Positions 48,207-57,806 of a stretch of DNA of 64,000 bases are shown here, one piece after another (the stretch's first letter is position 1; every line of letters begins with the position of its first letter). The position numbers and the translations under genes were made by a program. Under the pieces are notes generated by a model. The model was not told the DNA's origin. It ran no database searches and saw nothing but the letters and a program-made list of their open reading frames with translations. This DNA is from Lacticaseibacillus nasuensis JCM 17158. Lineage in GTDB: Bacteria; Bacillota; Bacilli; Lactobacillales; Lactobacillaceae. The DNA is taken from positions 1-64,000 of the forward strand of contig NZ_AZDJ01000022.1 of assembly GCF_001434705.1 (NCBI RefSeq), in the 5' to 3' direction.

Positions 48207-49015
48207 GCCCGGGCCCCTCCTTTCGTTTGCCAATCGAGGCAAAGACTTTCCAACGTTTTAGCGATAATATCGGACAATTTACCTAACAAGGCGTAAATCA
48301 CGATGCACAACAGCACCGTTGCCATGTCCATGAACTCCTGGGCGTTGCTGGCCATGTAGCCGATACCGGAATTACTCGAAATGGTTTCGGCCACAATCAG
48401 CGTCGTCCACATCACCCCTAAGGCGTACCGCACACCGACGAGAATCGTCGGCAACGCCCCGGGGAACACGATCTTGCTGAACAGCTGACGCCGAGTTAAC
48501 CCATAAGTGCGCCCCATTTCCAGAAGCTCTGGATCGATGTTGCGAATACCGGAGTAAGTGTTGATGTAAATGGGAAACATCACCCCGACGCTGACCAGTG
48601 AAATCTTGGCCGATTCGCCAATACCCAGCATGATAATCACCAAGGGAATTAACGACAGGTGCGGGATGTTGCGCAGCATCTGAATTGTGGTGTCGGTCAG
48701 CCCACGGGCTACTTTGGACAGGCCGTTGAGTAAGCCGAGCACAAACCCGATGCTGCCGCCAATGGCAAAGCCGACGGTGGCGCGAAACAGGCTGATGGCG
48801 ATGTTTTTCGGCAGTTCTCCAGTTTGCCACAGGGCCACCCCGTCTTGCACCACCGCCAGCGGGGAGGGAATTAACTGCTGATCCAGCCAGCCGGCGGACA
48901 CGGCGAACTGCCACGCGCCGACCAAGGCCACAGGAATGAGCCACGGGAGCAGGCGGTGCCAATTCAGTTGATGCGGTTGTTGCTTTGACTGCGGCAAGAC
49001 CGTTGCGTTTTCCAT
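48203..49015 (-). CDS. ABC transporter permease (sulfonate/nitrate/taurine type)
   Basis: A 270-residue inner-membrane permease with about six helices. The EAA-like loop MGRTYGLTRRQLFSKIVFPGALPTILVGVRYALGVMW is diagnostic of the SsuC/TauC family, as is the AETISSNSGIGYMASNAQEFMDM stretch near the end. It is the first gene of the five-gene operon. ATG with GGAGATG. An imperfect -10-like AT-rich region and the palindrome AAATGTGAACATTT (49071-49084) lie upstream. Confidence 0.92.
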   Translation of the reverse strand: MENATVLPQSKQQPHQLNWHRLLPWLIPVALVGAWQFAVSAGWLDQQLIPSPLAVVQDGVALWQTGELPKNIAISLFRATVGFAIGGSIGFVLGLLNGLSKVARGLTDTTIQMLRNIPHLSLIPLVIIMLGIGESAKISLVSVGVMFPIYINTYSGIRNIDPELLEMGRTYGLTRRQLFSKIVFPGALPTILVGVRYALGVMWTTLIVAETISSNSGIGYMASNAQEFMDMATVLLCIVIYALLGKLSDIIAKTLESLCLDWQTKGGARA

Positions 49016-49070
49016 GATGTCATCTCCAAAAATTGAGCGTTGAAATTAGTTTATCTGGAAAAATTGATTA

Positions 49071-49084
49071 AAATGTGAACATTT
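49071..49084. promoter_or_regulatory. Palindrome upstream of the ABC/acyl-ligase operon
   Basis: AAATGTGAACATTT (AAATGT/ACATTT arms, 2-bp spacer) lies 56 bp before the permease start. It is a candidate operator; no specific regulator is evident nearby. Confidence 0.3.
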
Positions 49085-49112
49085 ACGGAGTTTTGTCCGC
49101 CTTGAATACAAA

Positions 49113-49140
49113 AGAAGCCACCAGCGTGGGCTGGTGGCTT
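49113..49140 (-). terminator. Terminator of the lipase-like operon
   Basis: On the minus strand, AAGCCACCAG-cccacg-CTGGTGGCTT is followed by CTTTTG, directly at the stop codon. Confidence 0.85.
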
Positions 49141-49996
49141 AGGTAATCGCACGTGGTCCAGAAGCGCGAGTGTGCGGCCACAGAAACTGCATGGCCAGGC
49201 TGATCACGCGAGGATTGCGGCGAATTAGCCAGTGGTGATTCACATCCCGGCCGGTGACCACAACTTGCTTGAAGCTGGCAAATCGTCGTCCTAACGCCGG
49301 GGCCAGCGATTGGCTGGAGACATTCGTCAACACGCCGTCGCTGCCGTTGCCAATGTTTCCCATCACGCTTAACACACGCGTGGTGTGCCACGGAAAGGTC
49401 GCCCGCAGCCGCACCAAATCACGATATTGGGGGTGTTGATACAGCGGCTGACCATTGGCCAATAACCGATTCTGCCCGAGGGGATCATCGATGCGGATTT
49501 TCCCGTTTGCCGGTACCGCCACCAACACCGCGCGGCGCAACACTAAGGGGTGCTGCTCACCGTAAGCCGTCAATAAATCCATGTTACCACGAGAATGCGC
49601 AACGGCGTTAAAACTTTGCACGCCATATCGAGCCTTTAATTGCCGCAATAACGTGTTGAGCCCCTGCGCATTCGCCTGCCACGAGCGGTGATTATCCGTA
49701 AACACGACCCGAATCAGCGGATGTTGTACGCCAGGGCGCCACCGGCCGTGGTAGCTGATCCCCTGCTGCCCGATGAAGGCCGTCAGGGTCAACCGCCCGC
49801 GCCGGGTCAACTCGGCGCGGCGAATGAATGCATCGAAGGCGTGTGGCCCGGCGCGGTAACCATGAATCAACAGCGTCGGTTCGTGGTAGCGCGCAACCGG
49901 CCGAGATTCGGCCGTGGTCACGGCCGCATGGTGAACCGGGGCAATGACGCCAAGCAAGCCGAGCATTAAGACGACTAACATCATTTTTCTGCGCAT
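49139..49996 (-). CDS. Secreted alpha/beta hydrolase, DUF915 type
   Basis: A 285-residue exported hydrolase: a signal sequence (MLVVLMLGLLGVIAPVHHA) precedes the catalytic domain. PTLLIHGYRAGPHAFDAFI is the DUF915 hallmark. The nucleophile elbow reads AHSRGN in place of the usual GHSxGG, the acid is probably in the SDGVLTNVSS loop, and the catalytic His is in GRDVNHHWLIRRNP. The substrate is unknown; lipase or esterase activity on the cell surface is possible. ATG at 49996, 8 bp after AGGAGG. It follows a small lipoprotein gene by 12 bp. Confidence 0.85.
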   Translation of the reverse strand: MRRKMMLVVLMLGLLGVIAPVHHAAVTTAESRPVARYHEPTLLIHGYRAGPHAFDAFIRRAELTRRGRLTLTAFIGQQGISYHGRWRPGVQHPLIRVVFTDNHRSWQANAQGLNTLLRQLKARYGVQSFNAVAHSRGNMDLLTAYGEQHPLVLRRAVLVAVPANGKIRIDDPLGQNRLLANGQPLYQHPQYRDLVRLRATFPWHTTRVLSVMGNIGNGSDGVLTNVSSQSLAPALGRRFASFKQVVVTGRDVNHHWLIRRNPRVISLAMQFLWPHTRASGPRAIT

Positions 49997-50008
49997 GCCC
50001 CTCACCTC

Positions 50009-50422
50009 CTATTGACGGAAAATTGCCTGTTGATATTTCGTAAACCACTCCCGGCCAAGCGTGCGCTCGGCAGTGAACAGCACGCGGCGATCCGTGTAGG
50101 TGCGCAACTGCTGCTTCACGTAGTACTGCCGCGCGGTGGTAGCCGCCGCTTGCGTCTTAAACGTCATCACCTGCATAGGCGTCTGGCTTTCACCGGTAAA
50201 CGCCACTGCCGTCGTTGCCTGAACATTGCTTGGCAGATCTGTCTGAGTCAGCGTGTTCACGTTGCTGACCGTTAAGCCGCGTTGCTTCGGTCCGGTCAAG
50301 TAATCCTTGGCGGCTTGTTCTCGGCTAGTCGCCGAAGCCGAGCCGCTGTTCGACGTTTGCTGGGTGCACCCGGCGAGGCCAACGCCCGCCGCAGCAACCA
50401 ACATCATTACCCATTGTTTCAT
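50009..50422 (-). CDS. Small lipoprotein
   Basis: A 137-residue exported lipoprotein (lipobox VGLAGC with C19, then a Ser/Ala-rich linker). The C-terminal domain (about residues 45-135, TAVAFTGESQTPMQVMTFKTQAAATTARQYY) may be an alpha/beta fold of unknown function. The ATG follows GGAGGGA. Cotranscribed with the DUF915 hydrolase. Confidence 0.7.
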   Translation of the reverse strand: MKQWVMMLVAAAGVGLAGCTQQTSNSGSASATSREQAAKDYLTGPKQRGLTVSNVNTLTQTDLPSNVQATTAVAFTGESQTPMQVMTFKTQAAATTARQYYVKQQLRTYTDRRVLFTAERTLGREWFTKYQQAIFRQ

Positions 50423-50528
50423 CGTCTTCCCTCCGTCTTTCATTTACTATACCAGCTCTGCGCAAATGCTGACGGGGGCAAAACCAAATTTAAGCAAACT
50501 TAAGTGCAACTTTTTTTGCGTTTGCTGA

Positions 50529-50556
50529 TTGACATGCCAAAATCACGTGCTATGAT
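50529..50556 (+). promoter_or_regulatory. asnA promoter
   Basis: -35 TTGACA (50529-50534) and -10 TATGAT (50551-50556) with a 16-bp spacer, just before the T-box leader. Confidence 0.8.
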
Positions 50557-50584
50557 GATTGCATTAAAACAAGTTTAAAAACTG

Positions 50585-50847
50585 ACGTGAGACAAGTAAG
50601 CCGAGTCATCCGTACCAGTGAGGCAGGAATAGTGGAAACCTGTTGCGGCGCTGCTTTGACCGAATAACACTCACGGTGTTGCCCCGCCCAAATGCTGGTC
50701 AAAGTAGGCGGTGCCGTACGCGGTCCGTTACCACCGCAGCGCATGTTAGTGCGTGTAGAGGTGGCCTGTTTCGGCAGGCAACTTGGGTGGTACCGCGAAA
50801 TAAAGTCTTTCGTCCCATGGTTTGGGATGAAAGACTTTTTTTATTTC
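50585..50847 (+). promoter_or_regulatory. T-box riboswitch, asparagine-type, upstream of asnA
   Basis: Conserved T-box TGGGTGGTACCGCG (50784-50797) is followed by the terminator AAAGTCTTTCGTCCC/GGGATGAAAGACTTT and a T-run (50802-50846). Stem I spans about 50585-50750. The sequence CGAATAACACTC (about 50660-50675) places an AAC asparagine codon at the expected specifier position. It should read uncharged tRNA-Asn and switch on asnA. Confidence 0.9.
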
Positions 50848-50895
50848 TCCAAACAATGTTGACTGTTGTGGATCATCAATTAAGGAGAATCGCTC

Positions 50896-51903
50896 ATGCA
50901 TTTAATTATTCCGGAACATTACGATGCCAAGCTTACTGTTCGCGAAACCCAGGCTGCCATTCGCTTTATTCGCGAAACATTCCAAGACGAATTCGGTAAG
51001 GAAATGAACCTGTCTCGGCTCAGCGCGCCGATGTTTGTCGACCGCGCCACCGGGCTGAACGACAACCTGAATGGCGTAGAAACTCCCGTGTCCTTCACGA
51101 TGGCCGACATGCCAGGCAAGCAAATCGAAATCGTCCACTCCTTGGCCAAGTGGAAGCGCCTCGCGCTGCACCGTTACGGATTTGGCCTGCATGAAGGCCT
51201 CTACACCAACATGAACGCCATTCGCAAAGACGAAGACCTCGACAATCTCCACTCGATTTACGTCGATCAATGGGACTGGGAAAAGGTCATCGCCAAGGAA
51301 GAACGCACCACGGCTACCTTACAGGAAACCGTCAAGACCATTTTCAAGGTCATCAAGCACATGGAACACGAGGTGTGGTACAAGTACCCACAAGCCGTAC
51401 ACCATTTGCCAGACGAGATTCACTTCGTCACCACTCAGGAGCTGGAAGACCGCTGGCCCGACAAGACGCCTCAGGAACGCGAAGACGCCATTACCAAGGA
51501 ACTCGGCTGTGTCTTCTTGATGCAAATCGGCGGCTTGTTGAAGTCAGGCAAGCGCCACGACGGCCGCGCGCCTGATTATGACGACTGGTCCTTAAACGGT
51601 GACATCCTCTTTTGGTACGAGCCACTCGGCCACGCCTTAGAACTGTCCAGCATGGGCATTCGCGTGGACGAAGCCGCGATGGCTCGCCAGCTAAAGGCAG
51701 CCGATGCCGAAGACCGCCTGCAGTTGCCTTTCCACCAAATGATCATGAAAGGTGAATTACCTTACACCATTGGCGGCGGGATCGGCCAATCACGCCTGTG
51801 CATGTTGCTACTGGGCAAGGCGCACGTCGGCGAGGTCCAAGCCAGCATCTGGCCTCAAGAAATGATCGACCAATGTGAAGCGGCCGGCATCCATATTCTA
51901 TAA
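50896..51903 (+). CDS. asnA: Aspartate-ammonia ligase (asparagine synthetase A)
   Basis: Makes asparagine from aspartate, ammonia and ATP. The 335 residues are the full AsnA length. The class II synthetase-like core is visible in [33 protein letters not shown]-like [35 protein letters not shown] and [34 protein letters not shown] with AAGGAG, downstream of an Asn T-box. A strong terminator follows. Confidence 0.97.
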   Translation: MHLIIPEHYDAKLTVRETQAAIRFIRETFQDEFGKEMNLSRLSAPMFVDRATGLNDNLNGVETPVSFTMADMPGKQIEIVHSLAKWKRLALHRYGFGLHEGLYTNMNAIRKDEDLDNLHSIYVDQWDWEKVIAKEERTTATLQETVKTIFKVIKHMEHEVWYKYPQAVHHLPDEIHFVTTQELEDRWPDKTPQEREDAITKELGCVFLMQIGGLLKSGKRHDGRAPDYDDWSLNGDILFWYEPLGHALELSSMGIRVDEAAMARQLKAADAEDRLQLPFHQMIMKGELPYTIGGGIGQSRLCMLLLGKAHVGEVQASIWPQEMIDQCEAAGIHIL

Positions 51904-51916
51904 TCTACTGGCATTG

Positions 51917-51960
51917 CGACCGGTGACTTTCAGGGTGAAAGTTACCGGTCGTTTTTTGTT
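51917..51960 (+). terminator. asnA terminator
   Basis: CGACCGGTGACTTTC-agg-GTGAAAGTTACCGGTCG with a T-run. Confidence 0.93.
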
Positions 51961-51970
51961 TTCAGCCAAA

Positions 51971-51999
51971 GAAAAACGACAGCCAGTGCTGTCGTTGAT
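51971..51999 (-). terminator. Terminator of the pur operon
   Basis: On the minus strand, AACGACAGC-act-GGCTGTCGTT is followed by TTTCTTT, just after purD. Confidence 0.88.
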
Positions 52000-52007
52000 T
52001 CTTGCGC

Positions 52008-53243
52008 TTAAGCTAAGGCGTGCCAGCCGATGTCGGAACGAACGGCGAGCTCGCCTTGTAGCGGCGCCAGCCTTGCGTATGCGCTGGCTTGCGCCGCCGC
52101 CAAGTCGGCCCCTTCACCCACCACGGTAAACACGCGGCCGCCGTGCGTCTTCAAACCAGTCGCCGTTGCCGCTACACCAGCCGGGAGCCAATAAGCGGTT
52201 TGCTCGGTGCTTGGTGTGATGACGGGCAGCGCGGGCTTGGTGGTGCCGGGATAGCTGGGGTGCGCCGCCACGACCGCGCAATACGTTTGTCCATTAAGGT
52301 GCAAGGTCGGTGTCTTCCCTGCCATCAAGGTCACAATTAGGTCATACCAGTCGTTGGTCACCTGCGGCAACAGTACTTGTGTCTCCGGATCGCCGAAGCG
52401 CAGATTATACTCCAGAATCTGCGGTCCAGTCGCCGTGAACATCAACCCAATATACAGCACCCCGGTGCCGGTTAAACCTTCGGCGACCATGCCACTTAGC
52501 GTTTGCGTCACCAAGGCTTGGGCCTGGCGCTGCTCGGTATCAGTAAACTGAGGCGCTGGGCTAATGGCCCCCATGCCGCCGGTATTGGGCCCCTTGTCGC
52601 CTTCATCGCGCCGTTTGTGGTCTTGGGCTAACGGCAACGTCACGTGATGCTCGTCGTGATACAACGCCAATACCGATGCTTCTTGCCCTTGTAAATACGC
52701 CTCGATCACCACGGTCGGCGTTTCGACCGCGTAGATGTCACGCAAGGTCGCCGTGGCCTGCGCCGCGGTTTCGGCCACCACGACACCCTTGCCCGCCGCT
52801 AATCCGTCAGCTTTGATCACCACCGGTAACCCGAACGCGGCTACGGCCGCCTGCGCGGCAGCAAGTGTCTTCACCACCCGCGCATCTGCCGTTGGAAGCC
52901 CGTGCCGCCGCAGAAAGGCCTTAGCAAATTGCTTGCTGGCCTCGAGCTGGGCCACCGCCTGCCGCGGACCGAACACCGGCAAGCCCGCAGCCTCAAACGC
53001 GTCCACGATGCCAGCAGCCAGTGGTGCCTCGGGCCCAACGAACGTGAAGTCGACGGCATGGGTCTGCGCAAAAGCAATCAACGCCGGAAAGTCAAACTCG
53101 CTAATAGCAACCGGCGTGAGGCCAATCAACGGCATCCCACCGTTGCCCGGCGCGACATACACCGTCGACACTGCTGGCGATTGTAAGAATGTTTTGCCCA
53201 GCGCGCTTTCCCGCGCCCCGTTACCAATGATGAGGACTGCCAT
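52008..53243 (-). CDS. purD: Phosphoribosylamine-glycine ligase
   Basis: Second step of IMP synthesis: joins glycine to phosphoribosylamine (GAR synthetase). The 411 residues carry the ATP-grasp fold (VVIKADGLAAGKGVVVAETAAQA, DEGDKGPNTGGMGAISPAPQF, LRFGDPETQVLLPQV). The N-terminal MAVLIIGNGARESALGKTF has GARES where GGREH is usual, a small departure in the PRA-binding loop. Last gene of the operon; ATG with GGAGGGA. Confidence 0.96.
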   Translation of the reverse strand: MAVLIIGNGARESALGKTFLQSPAVSTVYVAPGNGGMPLIGLTPVAISEFDFPALIAFAQTHAVDFTFVGPEAPLAAGIVDAFEAAGLPVFGPRQAVAQLEASKQFAKAFLRRHGLPTADARVVKTLAAAQAAVAAFGLPVVIKADGLAAGKGVVVAETAAQATATLRDIYAVETPTVVIEAYLQGQEASVLALYHDEHHVTLPLAQDHKRRDEGDKGPNTGGMGAISPAPQFTDTEQRQAQALVTQTLSGMVAEGLTGTGVLYIGLMFTATGPQILEYNLRFGDPETQVLLPQVTNDWYDLIVTLMAGKTPTLHLNGQTYCAVVAAHPSYPGTTKPALPVITPSTEQTAYWLPAGVAATATGLKTHGGRVFTVVGEGADLAAAQASAYARLAPLQGELAVRSDIGWHALA

Positions 53244-53253
53244 ATTGTCCCTC

Positions 53254-54774
53254 CTAATGTCTAAAGTGCCGCACGCCAGTGGTCACCATCGCAATGCCAT
53301 ACTCGTCGGCCACAGCGATGGAATCAGCGTCGCGAATCGAGCCGCCGGGTTGGATGATCGCGCGAATCCCATGTTGCGCCGCGTAGCGCACGCAGTCGTC
53401 CATCGGGAAAAAGGCGTCCGAGGCCATCACCGCGCCAGCAAAGGCCGGATTCGTTTGCGCCTGGCGAATGGCAATTTCCACCGAACCGATGCGATTCATT
53501 TGCCCAGCGCCGATGCCCAGCGTCTGGTCTGCCTTGGCCACGACGATGGCGTTACTCTTGACGTGCTTAACCACTTGCTGGGCGAACAATAAGGCCGCCT
53601 CTTGCTCCGGAGTCGGGGCCAGCTTGGTGACCACCGTTAAATCGGCGCCTGTTTCAATCTGTTCGTCACGCGTTTGTCGCAATAAGCCACCGACCACCGA
53701 GACGCTTTCCAACTGACCTTGTGGTTGCGTGCCCAGCGAAAGCGTGAGGAGGCGGAGATTTTTTTTCTTTGCCAAAATGGCGTAGGCGTCGTCATCAAAA
53801 CTAGGCGCCATGATGATTTCGAGAAACAACGCGTGCATCTTGGTCGCCGTGGCTAAATCCACCGGCCGGTTCAACGCAATGATGCCGCCAAAAATCGACA
53901 TCGAATCTGCGGCGTACGCCTTATCCCAGGCCGCTTCGATTGTATCGCCAAGACCGATGCCACACGGGTTCATGTGCTTGACGGCGACCACCGCGGGTCG
54001 GTCGAATTCCTGCACCATGGCCAATGCGGCATCCGCGTCCTTCAAATTGTTGTAAGACATTGCCTTGCCGTGCAGTTGCGTGGCGTTGGCCAAGCTCGCC
54101 GCCGGTGCGTCGGGCGCCACGTAAAACGCGGCTTGTTGGTGGCTATTCTCACCATAGCGCATTAACTCGCGGCGCGTATAAGTCGGCGTGAATTGCACCG
54201 GAAACGGCTCGGGGTCGAGGTAAGCGGCAATTTGCGCATCATAAGCCGCCGTGGTTTGGAACACCTTCGCCGCTAGACGCTGCCGCAGATCGCCATCATC
54301 TGCCGCAATCCCGGCGAGCGCCGCCGCATAATCGGCGGGATCGCACACTGCCCAAACTGCAGCGGCGTTTTTCGCGGCCGCGCGTAATGCCGTTGGGCCA
54401 CCGATATCGATTTGCTCAATTGCTTCGCCGCGGGTCACGCCAGGCTGCGCAATCGTGGCCGCAAAGGGATACAAGTTGATGGCCACGACATCAACAGGCG
54501 CAATGTCCTGCGCGGCGATGGCGGCCATGTCCGCAGGGTCCTCGCGCCGCGCCAAGATGCCCGCATGTACAGCTGGGTGCAACGTCTTGACGCGCCCGCC
54601 GAGCATCTCAGGAAACCCGGTGATGGTTTCAACCGGCGTCACTGCAAGTCCGCCCTCAGTCAAGGCGGTTTGGGTCCCGCCGGTCGCCACTAGTTCAAAG
54701 CCTAAATCGATCAAGCCTTGAGCAAAGCTCACAATATCAGTTTTGTCATAAACGGAAAGTAAGGCGCGTTTCAC
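53254..54774 (-). CDS. purH: Bifunctional AICAR transformylase/IMP cyclohydrolase
   Basis: Last two steps to IMP. The N-terminal IMP cyclohydrolase ([21 protein letters not shown]..., [21 protein letters not shown]) is followed by the transformylase with [21 protein letters not shown] and [30 protein letters not shown]. 506 residues, full length. The GTG start overlaps the purN stop (GTGA). Confidence 0.97.
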   Translation of the reverse strand: MKRALLSVYDKTDIVSFAQGLIDLGFELVATGGTQTALTEGGLAVTPVETITGFPEMLGGRVKTLHPAVHAGILARREDPADMAAIAAQDIAPVDVVAINLYPFAATIAQPGVTRGEAIEQIDIGGPTALRAAAKNAAAVWAVCDPADYAAALAGIAADDGDLRQRLAAKVFQTTAAYDAQIAAYLDPEPFPVQFTPTYTRRELMRYGENSHQQAAFYVAPDAPAASLANATQLHGKAMSYNNLKDADAALAMVQEFDRPAVVAVKHMNPCGIGLGDTIEAAWDKAYAADSMSIFGGIIALNRPVDLATATKMHALFLEIIMAPSFDDDAYAILAKKKNLRLLTLSLGTQPQGQLESVSVVGGLLRQTRDEQIETGADLTVVTKLAPTPEQEAALLFAQQVVKHVKSNAIVVAKADQTLGIGAGQMNRIGSVEIAIRQAQTNPAFAGAVMASDAFFPMDDCVRYAAQHGIRAIIQPGGSIRDADSIAVADEYGIAMVTTGVRHFRH

Positions 54775-55325
54775 AGGGCAAGTTCCTCCTTTAAGATGGC
54801 AGCCACCGTGTGCGGCAGCAATTGGTGTTCGACAGCATGGATGCGCGCTTCCAAGTGCGCAAGCGACTCGCCGGGCAAAATGCGCACGGGTGCTTGGGCA
54901 AGAATTCGGCCCGAGTCGATGCCAGCATCGACGACGTGGACCGTGACGCCGGTGACCTTGACGCCATACGCATACGCATCGGCGATTCCTGTGCGGCCGG
55001 GAAAACTCGGCAACAGCGCAGGGTGTAGGTTGATGATTTGCCCGGGGTACGCCGCCAGCAACGTCGGTCCGATGATGCGCATGTACCCTGCCAACACGAT
55101 CAGGTCGCTGGCGGGTAACGCGGCCAAAATGGCGGTCTCGGCTGCGGCCTTGGTGGGATAATCGCGGTAATCAATGATGAACGTGGCGATGCTGCGGGCT
55201 TGGGCCTTAGCGACGACCGGGGCATCGGCGTGGTCGCACACCACCATGGCGATGGGCAGACCAGCGTCCGCCAGTGCCTCAAAATTGGATCCAGTTCCAG
55301 ACGCGAAGACGCTAATGGTGCTCAT
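54771..55325 (-). CDS. purN: Phosphoribosylglycinamide formyltransferase
   Basis: Transfers a formyl group from 10-formyl-tetrahydrofolate to GAR. The 184 residues show ISVFASGTGSNFEAL at the N terminus, LAGYMRIIGPTLLAAYPGQIINLHPALLPSFPG (catalytic His in NLHP) and GVTVHVVDAGIDSGRILAQAPV. ATG at 55325 overlaps the purM stop (ATGA) with GGGAGG upstream. Confidence 0.96.
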   Translation of the reverse strand: MSTISVFASGTGSNFEALADAGLPIAMVVCDHADAPVVAKAQARSIATFIIDYRDYPTKAAAETAILAALPASDLIVLAGYMRIIGPTLLAAYPGQIINLHPALLPSFPGRTGIADAYAYGVKVTGVTVHVVDAGIDSGRILAQAPVRILPGESLAHLEARIHAVEHQLLPHTVAAILKEELAL

Positions 55326-56323
55326 CCCTTCGCCTCCCATTCAACGGCTTGCCCTGCGCGCGGCTCGACTCGCCCAATGACTTGCGCCTCGGGTAGCGCG
55401 GCTTGCACAGCAGCAACAGCCTCCGGGGCCACGGCGAGCACCAAGCCAAAACCCAGGTTAAACGTCCGCCGCATCGTGGCTAAACTTAGGTTGCCGGCTT
55501 CCTGTAGCCGCTGGAATAATTCCGGTAGTGGCCAAGGCCGCAAGCGTGCCGCCAACTTGGCTGGCAAAATCCGCGGCAAGTTTTCGGTAAAGCCGCCGCC
55601 GGTAATATGGGCGATGCCATGCACCAGGCCGGCGGTGATTAACGGCGTCACGGCCTGGACGTAAATCCGGGTGGGGGCCAACAGCGCGGCTAGCATCGGC
55701 GTGCCATCTGCCAGCGGTGCGGCGGCCAGTGACGTTTCAGCCAACAGTTTGCGCACCAGCGAGTAGCCGTTGCTGTGCACGCCGCTGCTTGGTAACCCGA
55801 GCAGCACATCCCCCGCGGCGACGCCGTGGGGCAGCAGTTGAGACGCACTGGCGATGCCCACCGCAAAGCCTGCCAAATCGTAATGATCAGCCGGATACAT
55901 CCCTGGCATTTCAGCCGTTTCACCGCCAATCAAGGCCATGCCGGCCTGCTGACACCCTGCCGCGATTCCGGCCACAATGGTCGCCACCCGCTCGGGTACA
56001 ACGACATCGGTAGCCAAATAATCCAGGAAAAATAGCGGCTGCGCACCTTGGGCCAACAAGTCATTGGCCACCATCGCCACTAAATCGATCCCGATGGTGT
56101 CATGCCGATCCTCCTGCAGGGCCAACAATAACTTGGTCCCCACGCCATCGGTGGCGCTGACCAGCACCGGCTCAGGGACCGGTGGCAGGCGATACCCGGC
56201 AGCAAAACCAGTGGCCGAACCGATCACGTTGTCATCACGAGTGGCGGCTAGGCTGGTCGCCATGCGGGCTACCGCTTCGGCCCCGGCGGCGATGTTCACG
56301 CCGGCTGCTTTGTAATCGTCCAT
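55322..56323 (-). CDS. purM: Phosphoribosylformylglycinamidine cyclo-ligase
   Basis: Closes the imidazole ring to give AIR (ATP-dependent). The 333 residues start MDDYKAAGVNIAAGAEAV and carry LVSATDGVGTKLLLAL, MVANDLLAQGAQPLFFLDYLA, MALIGGETAEMPGMYPADHYDLAGFAVGI and HITGGGFTENLPRIL. ATG at 56323 with AAGGAGGA; the frame runs 33 nt further without a site. Confidence 0.97.
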   Translation of the reverse strand: MDDYKAAGVNIAAGAEAVARMATSLAATRDDNVIGSATGFAAGYRLPPVPEPVLVSATDGVGTKLLLALQEDRHDTIGIDLVAMVANDLLAQGAQPLFFLDYLATDVVVPERVATIVAGIAAGCQQAGMALIGGETAEMPGMYPADHYDLAGFAVGIASASQLLPHGVAAGDVLLGLPSSGVHSNGYSLVRKLLAETSLAAAPLADGTPMLAALLAPTRIYVQAVTPLITAGLVHGIAHITGGGFTENLPRILPAKLAARLRPWPLPELFQRLQEAGNLSLATMRRTFNLGFGLVLAVAPEAVAAVQAALPEAQVIGRVEPRAGQAVEWEAKG

Positions 56324-56348
56324 GGTTCCTCCTTTTGACTGGCCCGAC

Positions 56349-57806
56349 TCAGGCATGCACGTTCACGTCGGGATGCAAGGTCGCAAGCTCGGCGCGATAC
56401 GCCACCTCGTAGTCGTCCAGCGGTGTCGGGTACTCGCCGGTGAAATACGCCACACACAAGCCACCATGCGGAGCCGTGGTGGTCAACCCCACCGCCTGTT
56501 CCAACCCAGCTGTCGACAAAAAGGCCAGCGACGCCACGCCTAACAATTCTTTCATATCGGCGACGGTGTGATTGGCCGCCATGAGTTCAGCAGTGGTTTG
56601 AATGTCGATGCCGTAAAAACACGGAAAGCGCAGTGGTGGGCTGGCGATGCGCAGGTGAACGGCAGCGGCGCCGGCATCTTTCAGCAAGCGGACCAGTTGA
56701 ATCGCAGTGGTCCCGCGCACCAGTGAGTCGTCGACTAAAATCACTCGCTTCCTGGCGACGACGGAACTAATTGCGGAAAGTTTGAGACGCACGCTGCGTT
56801 CGCGCAGATCCTGAGTGGGCTGAATGAACGTACGCGCCACATATTGGGATTTCACCAACCCCATTTCGTAGGGGATGCCGCTGGCGCGGGCGTAGCCCAT
56901 CGCCGCACTTAACGACGAGTTCGGCACGCCGACAACGATGTCACCGGCCGCCGGCTGCTCAGCGGCCAAGCGCTCCCCCATTCGCACCCGGGCTTGATGG
57001 ATGTTGACCCCATGAATCACGGAGTCCGGCCGGGCAAAATAGATGTACTCCATCGAGCAAATGGCTAACTCAGTTTGAGTGGTGTACGCGGACACGGCAA
57101 TCCCCGCATCGGTGATCACCGCCAGCTCGCCTGGCGCCAACTCGTGGGTCAGCGTCGCCCCCACCGCGGTCAATGCCGCCGTTTCGCTAGCCACTACCAC
57201 CCCGCCACTAGCCAGTGTGCCGATGACCAGCGGCCGGAAGCCATGCGGATCAACAGCAGCGTACAGGCCGCTTGGCGTTAATAGCGCGAAGGCAAAACCG
57301 CCGTGCACCTGATTCAAGGCGGCCTTCAACTGGGCGGTAAAGTCTCCGGCGTGACTGCGCCGAATGAGGTGCATCAGGCACTCGGTATCGCTGGTCGATT
57401 GAAAAATCGCGCCGTTAGCCTCCAACTCCGCGCGCAGGCTCACCGCATTGGTTAAATTACCATTGTGCGCTAACGCCACCGGCCCGTCTGAAAACCGAAA
57501 CAGCAAGGGCTGGACATTTTCCAACACCTTGCCCCCGGCTGTGGCGTACCGCACGTGACCCAACGCCGCCGAGCCGGTGAGCGCCGTGAGGTCGGCGGGG
57601 TCAGCGAACACTTGACTCACCAAACCGAACCCGCGATGACGCCGCAAAGTGTGGCCATCGAAGCCAACGATGCCGGCCCCTTCCTGACCACGGTGCTGCA
57701 AGGTGTGCAGGCCCAGGTGCGTCAAAGCCACCGCGTTGGGGTCGCCCCACACGCCGAAGACGCCGCACTCTTCATTTAAACTGCGCGGTTCTACGCCAAC
57801 TGCCAT
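56349..57806 (-). CDS. purF: Amidophosphoribosyltransferase
   Basis: First committed step: PRPP plus glutamine to phosphoribosylamine. 485 residues. The Ntn-hydrolase Cys follows a short leader (LNEE-CGVFGVWG), implying propeptide removal. HTLQHRGQEGAGI, the NGNLTNA loop and the PRPP motif VILVDDSLVRGTT are present. I start at the ATG at 57806 (AGGAGG) rather than the longer open frame. Overlaps purL by 16 nt. Confidence 0.96.
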   Translation of the reverse strand: MAVGVEPRSLNEECGVFGVWGDPNAVALTHLGLHTLQHRGQEGAGIVGFDGHTLRRHRGFGLVSQVFADPADLTALTGSAALGHVRYATAGGKVLENVQPLLFRFSDGPVALAHNGNLTNAVSLRAELEANGAIFQSTSDTECLMHLIRRSHAGDFTAQLKAALNQVHGGFAFALLTPSGLYAAVDPHGFRPLVIGTLASGGVVVASETAALTAVGATLTHELAPGELAVITDAGIAVSAYTTQTELAICSMEYIYFARPDSVIHGVNIHQARVRMGERLAAEQPAAGDIVVGVPNSSLSAAMGYARASGIPYEMGLVKSQYVARTFIQPTQDLRERSVRLKLSAISSVVARKRVILVDDSLVRGTTAIQLVRLLKDAGAAAVHLRIASPPLRFPCFYGIDIQTTAELMAANHTVADMKELLGVASLAFLSTAGLEQAVGLTTTAPHGGLCVAYFTGEYPTPLDDYEVAYRAELATLHPDVNVHA

